Source: Nocardioides campestrisoli (GTDB lineage: Bacteria; Actinomycetota; Actinomycetes; Propionibacteriales; Nocardioidaceae). From it: a stretch of DNA of 64,000 bases. This document shows, one piece after another, positions 57,837 through 64,000 of the stretch. The DNA is taken from positions 4,142,297 to 4,206,296 of the forward strand of contig NZ_CP061768.1 of assembly GCF_013624435.2 (NCBI RefSeq), in the 5' to 3' direction. The notes beneath the pieces are model-generated. The model ran no database searches and was not told where the DNA came from. It saw nothing but the letters and a program-made list of their open reading frames with translations. The translations under genes were made by a program, and so were the position numbers. Numbering within the stretch: the first letter of the stretch is position 1; the number at the start of each line of letters is the position of its first letter.

Positions 57837-58928
57837 TCAGATCGGCCGGTCGTCAGTGTTCCGGGGGTCCATCACGGCCACGATCCGGCGCAGATCGTCC
57901 ATGGAGGCGAACTCCACGGTGATCTTCCCCTTCGACTTGCCCAGATCGACCTTCACCCGAGTCTCGAAGCGGTCAGCGAGGCGGTCAGCAAGGTCGGTGA
58001 GGCCGGGAGCGACCGGCTTGCTGCGCCGAGCAGCACGACCCGGACGCCCGTGGTCGCCCACAGCGACGATCTCCTCGAGCGCGCGCACGCTGATCCCTTC
58101 GGCCACCACCCGTGCCGCCAGGCGGTCCTGGAGGTCGCCGTCCTCGACGGCCAGCAGGGCACGGGCGTGCCCGGCGCTGAGCACACCAGCTGCCACGCGC
58201 CGCTGGACCGCCGGACTGAGCTTGAGCAGGCGCAGGGTGTTGCTGATCTGCGGACGCGAGCGTCCGATGCGCTGTGCGAGCTCCTCGTGCGTGCAGCCGA
58301 AGTCCTCCAGGAGCTGTCCGTAGGCGGCAGCCTCCTCCAGCGGGTTGAGCTGCGAGCGGTGCAGGTTCTCCAGGAGGGCGTCCCGGAGCATGTCGCCGTC
58401 CTCGGTCTCCCGGACGATGGCCGGGATCCTCTCCAGACCGGCCTCCTGGGAGGCGCGCCAGCGGCGCTCGCCCATGATCAGCTCGTAGCCACCCTCGTCA
58501 GCGGGCCGCACCACGACGGGCTGGAGCAGACCCACCTCGCGGATGGAGTGCACGAGCTCGGCGAGCGCGTCCTCCTCGAACACCTGGCGGGGCTGCCACT
58601 GGTTCGGCCTGACCTGCTCGATCGGGATCTCGCGGAAGTAGGCTCCCGCCACCATCTCGGCGGGGGTAGCGGTCGGGTCCGCGGAGTCCGGAGCGCCGGC
58701 GGACTCGCGTCCTGCGCCCTGGACGGCCTCCGAGCGCTGAGGCTCGTCGCTCGCGGAGGCCAGGTGACGTCCCAGCTCGCCCGCCGGGCCTGCGACCTCA
58801 CCCGATCCGGGCGCCATGCCCCGGGCCGTCCCGGCGTCGGCCTCTGACTCCACCGGCGGCCCGGTCGGGATCAACGCGCCCAGACCGCGTCCCAGTCCAC
58901 GTCGTACCGGCTTGGTCGGGTTGCTCAT
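57837..58928 (-). CDS. parB: Chromosome partitioning protein ParB
   Basis: A 363-residue CTPase/DNA-binding protein. N-terminal ParA-binding box RRGLGRGLGALIP, an acidic/Ala-rich linker (about 22-95), the CTP-binding blocks QWQPRQVFEEDALAEL and GERRWRASQEAGL, then ENLHRSQLNPLEEA and a helix-turn-helix (HEELAQRIGRSRPQISNTLR), and a C-terminal dimer domain with VDLGKSKGKITVEFAS. It loads at the parS sites listed here and organises the origin region. The start overlaps the parA stop (ATGA). Confidence 0.97.
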   Translation of the reverse strand: MSNPTKPVRRGLGRGLGALIPTGPPVESEADAGTARGMAPGSGEVAGPAGELGRHLASASDEPQRSEAVQGAGRESAGAPDSADPTATPAEMVAGAYFREIPIEQVRPNQWQPRQVFEEDALAELVHSIREVGLLQPVVVRPADEGGYELIMGERRWRASQEAGLERIPAIVRETEDGDMLRDALLENLHRSQLNPLEEAAAYGQLLEDFGCTHEELAQRIGRSRPQISNTLRLLKLSPAVQRRVAAGVLSAGHARALLAVEDGDLQDRLAARVVAEGISVRALEEIVAVGDHGRPGRAARRSKPVAPGLTDLADRLADRFETRVKVDLGKSKGKITVEFASMDDLRRIVAVMDPRNTDDRPI

Positions 58929-60457
58929 CGCTGGGGTGCTCCCTTGCTGGCGATCTCACGGGCGGCTTCCAGGTAGCACAAGGCTCCCGGCGAACCAGGA
59001 TCGTAGGTCATCACGGTCTGCCCGTACGACGGTGCCTCCGAGACCCGTACGGAGCGCGGCACCATGGTCTTGAGGACGGTGGAGCCGAAGTGCTCGCGTA
59101 CCTCCTCGGCCACGCCGGCCGCCAACCGCGTGCGGCCGTCGTACATGGTGAGGAGGATGGTGGAGACCGCCAGCTCGGGGTTCAGGTGCTTGCGCACCAT
59201 CTCCACGGTCTCCAGGAGCTGTCCCAGCCCCTCCAGGGCGTAGTACTCCGCCTGGATCGGGATCATCATCTCGTCCCCGGCCACCAGGGCGTTCAGCGTG
59301 AGCAGCCCGAGCGAGGGCGGGCAGTCCACGAACACGTAGTCGAAGCGCTCCTCGCCGGCCTCCGCGGCGGTGCCCACCCACGGATGGGCGTGAATGGCCC
59401 GCCGGAGCCGGTTCTCCCGGGCGACTACGCTGACCAGCTCGATCTCGGCGCCCGCCAGGTCGATGGTGGCCGGGACCACCCAGAGGTTCTCCAGGTCCGG
59501 GCAGGTGGTGACCACGTCGGCCATCGGCACGTTGTCGACCAGAAGGTCGTAGGTGGACGGCACACCACGGCGGTGCTCCACGTTCAGGGCCGTGGACGCG
59601 TTCCCCTGGGGGTCGAGGTCGATCACGAGGACGCGGCTGCCCAGCTGGGCCAAGGCCGCGGCCAGGTTGACGGTGCTGGTGGTCTTGCCCACCCCACCCT
59701 TCTGGTTGGCGACGACCATCACCCGGGTGGCGTCTGGGCGGGCCGGCGCGGACCGGCCGAGCGCGCCGTGGCGAGCCCGCACCACGTGCTCGGCCGCCCT
59801 GGCCAGTGGGGTCGTGTTGTCGAAGTCGGCCGGGGCGCCCTCGGCGATCTGCCCAGCGGTGCGGTACGTCGTTCCACGTGAAACCTGAGCCGCGGCGGGG
59901 GCGGGGGTTTCACGTGAAACCTGGCCCGAGGTGCCGGATGCCTGCATGGCGGAGGACCCGGCTGCGGACCCTCCGGCCCCGGCGTGGACAGCCGACTCGG
60001 TTTCGCGTGAAACAGGCGTCTCCGCTGGCGGATTAGCCGCGGCCGCAGCCTCGTACTCAGTCCGCACTGGCGAGGCGGCGGCCGGACCGGAGTCCTCGGC
60101 AGCCGCCGCGACTCGGCCCGTAGCCGTCGGCTCGGCACCAGGGGGCGCGGGGGTCACAGCATTGCCGGCGAACTCAGACGCGGGTGATTGGTGAGAGAAC
60201 TGAGGAGAGGGGACAGCCGGAATGGCGCCCGCAGGCACGGATCCCAGCACGTCGACCAAGTGGGTGGACGAGGCACGTGTTTCACGTGGAACCTCATGAC
60301 CCCCGGCTGATGAGGGAGGTTGGTCCCCCTGTGCGTCGCTTTCCCGCGCCTGTGGATAACCAGTGGATAACCCACCCGATTCACGCTCAGAGGCGGTCTC
60401 CGGGCCGGTGGAAAACTCTTCACCGTCATTCCCTTGCCGGTGCTCTGCGTCAGTCAC
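58925..60457 (-). CDS. parA: Chromosome partitioning ATPase ParA with a parS-bearing N-terminal extension
   Basis: A ~510-residue protein. The ParA ATPase occupies the last ~260 residues: deviant Walker A KGGVGKTT (from Lys253), VLVIDLDPQGNAS, FVDCPPSLG and VSEAPSYGQTVMTYD. Before it lies a ~250-residue low-complexity extension rich in Ala, Ser, Pro, Glu and Thr. It contains the pentapeptides VPRET, VSRET (twice) and VSRGT, each encoded by a parS sequence. The start is taken as GTG 60457 (GAGAGGG upstream); the frame runs on to 60568. An ATG at 59949 would give a shorter form. Confidence 0.9.
   Translation of the reverse strand: MTDAEHRQGNDGEEFSTGPETASERESGGLSTGYPQARESDAQGDQPPSSAGGHEVPRETRASSTHLVDVLGSVPAGAIPAVPSPQFSHQSPASEFAGNAVTPAPPGAEPTATGRVAAAAEDSGPAAASPVRTEYEAAAAANPPAETPVSRETESAVHAGAGGSAAGSSAMQASGTSGQVSRETPAPAAAQVSRGTTYRTAGQIAEGAPADFDNTTPLARAAEHVVRARHGALGRSAPARPDATRVMVVANQKGGVGKTTSTVNLAAALAQLGSRVLVIDLDPQGNASTALNVEHRRGVPSTYDLLVDNVPMADVVTTCPDLENLWVVPATIDLAGAEIELVSVVARENRLRRAIHAHPWVGTAAEAGEERFDYVFVDCPPSLGLLTLNALVAGDEMMIPIQAEYYALEGLGQLLETVEMVRKHLNPELAVSTILLTMYDGRTRLAAGVAEEVREHFGSTVLKTMVPRSVRVSEAPSYGQTVMTYDPGSPGALCYLEAAREIASKGAPQR
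59870..59885. promoter_or_regulatory. parS site inside parA (site 1)
   Basis: CGTTCCACGTGAAACC, near-consensus parS with an intact CACGTG core. In the parA frame it encodes VSRGT. Confidence 0.8.
59906..59921. promoter_or_regulatory. parS site inside parA (site 2)
   Basis: GGTTTCACGTGAAACC, a perfect 16-base palindrome matching the consensus in its inner 14 bases. It encodes VSRET. Confidence 0.92.
59999..60014. promoter_or_regulatory. parS-like site inside parA (site 3)
   Basis: GGTTTCGCGTGAAACA, one change in the core (CGCGTG). It encodes VSRET. Possibly a weaker site. Confidence 0.65.
60278..60293. promoter_or_regulatory. parS site inside parA (site 4)
   Basis: TGTTTCACGTGGAACC, with an intact core and two outer differences. 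It encodes VPRET. Confidence 0.82.
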
Positions 60458-60598
60458 GGGGGACCCTCTCACTTGTGGTTGCGATAGGTGCCGCCAAGGG
60501 CGACAGCTGGTGCGACGTGATCCTCGGGGCCACGTTTCGCCGCCGACGGCACGGGCCCGGAAGAGCATCCCGCACGGCGGAGTCGCCGTGCCGTCTCG

Positions 60599-61363
60599 TC
60601 AGGACCAGCGCGGGTTGCGAGCTGGGCGCCGACCGGATCGCCCGCCACGGGACTTACCGCCAGGGCGCAACGGTAGCGCCCCCGGATCCACGCGGGAAAC
60701 CCGGAGTGCATACGTGGGGACCGTGTCCTCGTCCCCACCGAGACGCACGACCTCCGGCTCACCACAGCGGTGGCGGCGCAGCTCGGCGGTACTCGCGGAG
60801 ATCTCGTCGGCGACCGACGAGCCCTTGAGCGCGATCAGCTCGCCGCCGGCGTCCACCAGAGGCATCGACCAGTCCAGCAGGCGAGGCAGCGGTGCCACCG
60901 CCCGCGAGGTCACGACACCGAAGAGCCTGCTGCCGTGCAGCGACTCAGCGCGGCCGCGGACCACCTCGACGTTGTCGAGCGCCAACGACTCCACGACCTC
61001 GTCCAAGAAGACGGTGCGCCGCAGCAGGGGCTCCACCAGCGTGACCTGGAGGTCCGGTCGGAGCAGCGCCACGACCATGCCCGGCAGTCCCGCCCCGGAC
61101 CCGATGTCGCAGACCGTGCGGCCCTCGGAGATGAGCTCGGTGAGCCAGGCGCAGTTGAGGATGTGGCGGTCCCACAGGCGAGGCACCTCCCGCGGACCGA
61201 GAAGCCCACGGACGACCCCGTCCGTGGCCAGCATCTGGGCGTACTCGGTCACCAGGCCCAGCCGCTCAGACGGGACGACCCCCCTCACCCGATCCGGCAG
61301 GTCGGGGAGGGGGGTCAGGTCCACGGGTCGCCCCGTGGTTCCACGTGAAACGTCGTCAGGCAC
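60599..61363 (-). CDS. rsmG: 16S rRNA (guanine527-N7)-methyltransferase
   Basis: A 254-residue SAM-dependent methyltransferase with VCDIGSGAGLPGMVVALLRP (SAM site), the LWDRHILNCAWL block before it and VVTSRAVAPLPRLL after it. It modifies G527 of 16S rRNA. The C-terminus is a basic Arg/Gly tail (GGKSRGGRSGRRPARNPRWS). The GTG start overlaps the jag stop by 8 bases and a parS site covers codons 5-9. A 141-base gap separates it from parA. Confidence 0.95.
   Translation of the reverse strand: MPDDVSRGTTGRPVDLTPLPDLPDRVRGVVPSERLGLVTEYAQMLATDGVVRGLLGPREVPRLWDRHILNCAWLTELISEGRTVCDIGSGAGLPGMVVALLRPDLQVTLVEPLLRRTVFLDEVVESLALDNVEVVRGRAESLHGSRLFGVVTSRAVAPLPRLLDWSMPLVDAGGELIALKGSSVADEISASTAELRRHRCGEPEVVRLGGDEDTVPTYALRVSRVDPGALPLRPGGKSRGGRSGRRPARNPRWS
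61337..61352. promoter_or_regulatory. parS site at the start of rsmG
   Basis: GGTTCCACGTGAAACG, with an intact CACGTG core. It lies within codons 4-9 of rsmG and encodes DVSRGT. Confidence 0.8.
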
Positions 61364-61880
61364 CGGGCAGGATCACCACGTACCGCCGGGGCTCAGCGCC
61401 CTCCGACTCCGAGGTCAGGCCGCCGGCCTTGACCGCGTCGTGCACGACCTTGCGCTCGAACGAGCTCATCGGTTCCAGGTCCACCTGCTCACCGGTCTCC
61501 TTGACCTGGGCGATCAGACGCTCCGCCAGAGCCACCAGCTCGCGCCGCTTCTCCTCGCGGTAACCGGAGATGTCCAGCATCAGCCGCGACCGCTCGCCGG
61601 TCTCGCGGTAGACGGCCAGCCGGGTCAGCTCCTGCAGGGCCTCCAGCACCTCGCCGTCCCGCCCGACCAGCATCGACAGGTCGGCACCGACGATGGAGAC
61701 GGACGCGCGGTCACCCTCCACGTCCATGTCCAGGTCCCCGTCGAGGTCGGCGATGTCGAGGAGCTCCTCGAGGTAGTCGGCCGCGATGTCGCCCTCCTGC
61801 TCCAACCGGTCGACCTTGCTCAGGCGCGGCTCCGGAGCGTCCCCGGCTCCGCCTTGCGCTTCCTTCTCGGTCTCAGTCAC
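61356..61880 (-). CDS. jag: Jag/KhpB-like RNA-binding protein
   Basis: A 174-residue protein with a KH-type domain (VSIVGADLSMLVGRDGEVLEAL, containing the G-x-x-G-like loop) and a C-terminal R3H domain (MSSFERKVVHDAV, then GAEPRRYVVILPG). The N-terminal Jag domain of Firmicutes is replaced by a short acidic segment, as in other actinobacteria. It lies between yidC and rsmG, the universal order near the origin. It binds RNA and affects cell shape in other bacteria. Confidence 0.94.
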   Translation of the reverse strand: MTETEKEAQGGAGDAPEPRLSKVDRLEQEGDIAADYLEELLDIADLDGDLDMDVEGDRASVSIVGADLSMLVGRDGEVLEALQELTRLAVYRETGERSRLMLDISGYREEKRRELVALAERLIAQVKETGEQVDLEPMSSFERKVVHDAVKAGGLTSESEGAEPRRYVVILPGA

Positions 61881-61940
61881 GCGATTCTCCCTGCGTCGTG
61901 TGGTGGATGGCGGGCGTCCCGCCGACAGCTGTGGGTGGGA

Positions 61941-62903
61941 TCAGCGCTTCTTGCGCTGGGACCGGGTCTGGCGCTTGGGCTGCTGACGGGGCGCGGCACG
62001 CGGGGCCTCGGGGGCCTCCTGCACGTCCACCGCACCGGGCACCTCGCCGTCGACCACGTGGCCCTTCTTGGCCGCCTTGGCCTTGTCCCGCTCCGCCTTG
62101 GCGACTGCGGCAGGTGTGCCCGGCGCCGGGTTGTTGCGGATCACGTAGAACTGCTGGCCCATCGTCCACAGGTTCGAGGTGGTCCAGTAGAGGAGCACAC
62201 CGATCGGGAACGCGATACCACCGACGGCGAAGACGACCGGGAGCACGATGAGCAGCATCTTCTGCTGCTGGGCGTAGGGGCCGGTGAGTGCGTCCGCCGG
62301 CATGTTCTTGCTCATCAGCTGACGCTGCGTGAGGAAGGTGGTGGCCGTCATCGCCAGCACCAGGAAGGCGGCCAGGGTCACCACGGACCACTGGTCACCC
62401 CACGAGCCGGTCAGCGTCTCCGAGATCGGGACGACGCCCCAGATCTTCGCCTGACCGAAGTCCTCGGCGAGCTGGGTGGTCAGCACGCCGTGCGCCTTGC
62501 CGTCGGCGGCCTGGTCGATCAGGCGGAAGAGGGCGAAGAAGATCGGCATCTGCAGCAGGATCGGCAGGCACGAGGCGAACGGGTTCGTCCCCGAGTCCTT
62601 GTAGAGCGCCATCGTCTCCTGCGCGAGACGCTCGCGGTCGTGGCCGTACTTCTTCTGCAGCTCCTTGACCTTGGGCTGGATGAGCTGCATGTTCCGGCTC
62701 GACTTGATCTGCTTCACGAACAGCGGGATCAGCGCCGCCCGGATCACCAGCGTCAGTCCGACGATGGAGAGTGCCCACGCGGACCCACCCTCCGGGTCCA
62801 GGAACGTGCCCAGCACCTTGTGGAAGCCCACCAGCACCACCGAGATGATGTAGTAGAGCGGGGTCATGATGGCTCCGCCGATGGCACCGAAGAAGTCGAG
62901 CAC
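61941..62903 (-). CDS. yidC: Membrane protein insertase YidC
   Basis: A 320-residue Oxa1/YidC protein with five membrane segments. Conserved parts include the positive-groove helix with Arg (LTLVIRAALIPLFVKQIKSS), the cytoplasmic hairpin (VKELQKKYGHDRERLAQE), and NPFASCLPILLQMPIFFALF. The C-terminus is a Pro/Gln/Arg-rich basic tail that probably contacts ribosomes. The GTG start follows the yidD stop directly. Confidence 0.96.
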   Translation of the reverse strand: MLDFFGAIGGAIMTPLYYIISVVLVGFHKVLGTFLDPEGGSAWALSIVGLTLVIRAALIPLFVKQIKSSRNMQLIQPKVKELQKKYGHDRERLAQETMALYKDSGTNPFASCLPILLQMPIFFALFRLIDQAADGKAHGVLTTQLAEDFGQAKIWGVVPISETLTGSWGDQWSVVTLAAFLVLAMTATTFLTQRQLMSKNMPADALTGPYAQQQKMLLIVLPVVFAVGGIAFPIGVLLYWTTSNLWTMGQQFYVIRNNPAPGTPAAVAKAERDKAKAAKKGHVVDGEVPGAVDVQEAPEAPRAAPRQQPKRQTRSQRKKR

Positions 62904-63161
62904 TCAAGCTCCTCGTGTAGAGGTCGGACCCGCATTCGCGCGGGGAGGAACGGGGTCGTAGCCACCCGGCGACCACGGGTGACAACGGGAGAGACGGCGT
63001 ACGGCGAGCCAGCTGCCCTTGAGGGCGCCGTACTCGGTCACTGCGTCGAGCGCGTACGCCGAACACGTGGGGTGGTAGCGGCACACCTGCCCGTAGAGCG
63101 GGCTGATGAAGGTGCGGTAGAGCCGCAGGAGCCCGATCAGCAGGAGCTTGACCGGGTTCAC
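62904..63161 (-). CDS. yidD: Membrane protein insertion efficiency factor YidD
   Basis: An 85-residue protein with an amphipathic N-terminal helix (LLLIGLLRLYRTFISPLYG) and the Cys-rich family motif CRYHPTCSAYALDAV, ending RCHPWSPGGYDPVP. YidD aids YidC-dependent insertion at the membrane. It lies 19 bases after rnpA and ends immediately before yidC. Confidence 0.95.
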   Translation of the reverse strand: MNPVKLLLIGLLRLYRTFISPLYGQVCRYHPTCSAYALDAVTEYGALKGSWLAVRRLSRCHPWSPGGYDPVPPRANAGPTSTRGA

Positions 63162-63180
63162 GACCGTGCCACCCGCACCG

Positions 63181-63528
63181 TCATGACGCGGACCGCGGAG
63201 TCAGCACCCGGCGCAAGCCGTGCGCCAGGTCGGCGTCCAGCCGCGCCGGGCGGGCCGTGGCCGCGTCCGGCAGGGCACGGACCACGAGCACGCCACGACC
63301 CGGGAGCTCCCTGAGGTGCTCCCGGGTCAGATGACGAAGACGTCGCTTCACGCGGTTCCGGACCACGGCGTTGCCCACTGCCTTGCTCACGACGAACCCG
63401 ACCTGGGCCGGTTCCGGTCCTTGGTCGTGCCAGTGCACGACCAGGGTGGCCGAACCTGCCCGGCGCCCGGAGCGCACCGCCGCGCGGAATCCGTCAGCCT
63501 CGGTGAGGCGTGCCGGTCGCGGCAGCAC
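63181..63528 (-). CDS. rnpA: Ribonuclease P protein component
   Basis: A 115-residue basic protein with the RNase P signature VVRNRVKRRLRHLTREHL preceded by VGFVVSKAVGNA. It binds the catalytic RNA and helps mature tRNA 5' ends. The GTG at 63528 gives the normal N-terminus LPRPARLTEADGFRAAVR. It follows rpmH by 36 bases, the universal pairing. Confidence 0.96.
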   Translation of the reverse strand: MLPRPARLTEADGFRAAVRSGRRAGSATLVVHWHDQGPEPAQVGFVVSKAVGNAVVRNRVKRRLRHLTREHLRELPGRGVLVVRALPDAATARPARLDADLAHGLRRVLTPRSAS

Positions 63529-63564
63529 GGCTGCTCGACGCCCTCAGGTCCGCCGGAGCCCGGC

Positions 63565-63702
63565 TCAGACCGCCAGGCTGTTGCGGCCCTTGCGGCGGCG
63601 CGCCGACAGGATCGCGCGGCCGGCGCGGGTGCGCATGCGCAGGCGGAAACCGTGCACCTTGTGGCGACGACGGTTGTTCGGCTGATAGGTACGCTTGCTC
63701 AC
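63565..63702 (-). CDS. rpmH: 50S ribosomal protein L34
   Basis: A 45-residue basic protein, SKRTYQPNNRRRHKVHGF, then RMRTRAGRAILSARRRKGR. The GTG at 63702 is set by the fixed length of L34 and by GGAGAGAG 6 bases upstream. It is the first gene of the leftward operon and is normally next to dnaA and oriC. Confidence 0.98.
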   Translation of the reverse strand: MSKRTYQPNNRRRHKVHGFRLRMRTRAGRAILSARRRKGRNSLAV

Positions 63703-64000
63703 GAGCTCTCTCCGATGGGTATCTCTGCGGGTGTCCACTCCGGCGGGAATCAGGTGCACGCCAAACTTCGGCTGGCACCGCCTCCCCACGGCACACGCCC
63801 TTTGGACTGGGAGTGAATATCCGTGGACATGCGGCACCGGTCGACCACGAGCGGACGTCGGGTGACCTTGCAACGGTACGCGGAGCGGAGAAGCAGGGTC
63901 AAACCCACGCAGGTCTCCCTCCTGGCCGCACCGACCGAGCGCCGGTCCCGTCCGGCCCCGACACCGCCCCGCCCTGTGGATGAACCCCCCTCCAGTTCTT
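63703..64000. other. rpmH upstream region, edge of the origin
   Basis: 298 non-coding bases up to the window end. It holds the rpmH promoter and, at 63975-63983, TGTGGATGA, a one-mismatch DnaA box on the minus strand. This is the start of the rpmH-dnaA intergenic region in which oriC normally lies. Confidence 0.6.
63873..63902 (-). promoter_or_regulatory. Promoter of the rpmH operon
   Basis: Read leftward: TTGACC (63902-63897), 18 bases, TACCGT (63878-63873). Transcription would start near 63866 and give a leader of about 165 bases before rpmH. Confidence 0.6.

Overview
The window is high-GC actinobacterial DNA. GTG and TTG starts are frequent, and many genes overlap by four bases at ATGA or GTGA. 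The core gene order is dnaB - MATE - rplI-rpsR-ssb-rpsF - fem-type ligase - GT87 - class A PBP - padR - ino1 - cca - DUF6049 - murJ - pseudokinase - sigM - rsmA - trxBA - parBA - rsmG - jag - yidC-yidD-rnpA-rpmH. This is the origin-side order known from Streptomyces and relatives, and with the protein sequences it suggests Nocardioides or another member of the Propionibacteriales. The right edge runs into the rpmH-dnaA intergenic region, so oriC should lie just outside.

Region 1 (1-2.6 kb) is a type VII secretion style toxin cassette read leftward: two small WXG100-like proteins, a toxin ending in a GH-E nuclease domain, and an ankyrin-repeat protein as probable immunity factor. Region 2 (3.1-10.8 kb) is a seven-gene, translationally coupled leftward operon: tnsA, tniA (tnsB-type DDE transposase), tniB (tnsC-type ATPase), tniQ fused to a C-terminal LysR-type helix-turn-helix, and three small accessory genes. 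Direct repeats lie upstream of tnsA, next to an unknown zinc-finger-like gene (11.0-11.8 kb).

Region 3 (11.8-21.6 kb) is a type I-E CRISPR-Cas locus with 27 repeats, cas6e, cas5e, cas7e, cse2, cse1 and an intact cas3. cas1 is missing and cas2 is broken by a one-base frameshift, so interference looks intact while adaptation looks lost. Its position beside a complete Tn7-like TnsA-TniA-TniB-TniQ module is the most unusual feature of the window. Because cas3 is intact and tniQ carries its own DNA-binding domain, a guided-transposition link is only a hypothesis.

Region 4 (21.9-64 kb) is core genome: replication (dnaB, ssb, a DnaA-box-like cluster), ribosomal proteins, cell-wall synthesis (FemX-like ligase, alanine-racemase-like protein, PBP, MurJ with a separate pseudokinase), inositol synthesis, thiol redox control (trxB and trxA, each behind a SigR-like promoter), chromosome segregation (parA/parB with several parS sites, four inside parA) and the membrane-insertase/RNase P/L34 operon. 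A 1549-residue secreted subtilase sits between the MATE gene and rplI. No tRNA or rRNA genes were seen.
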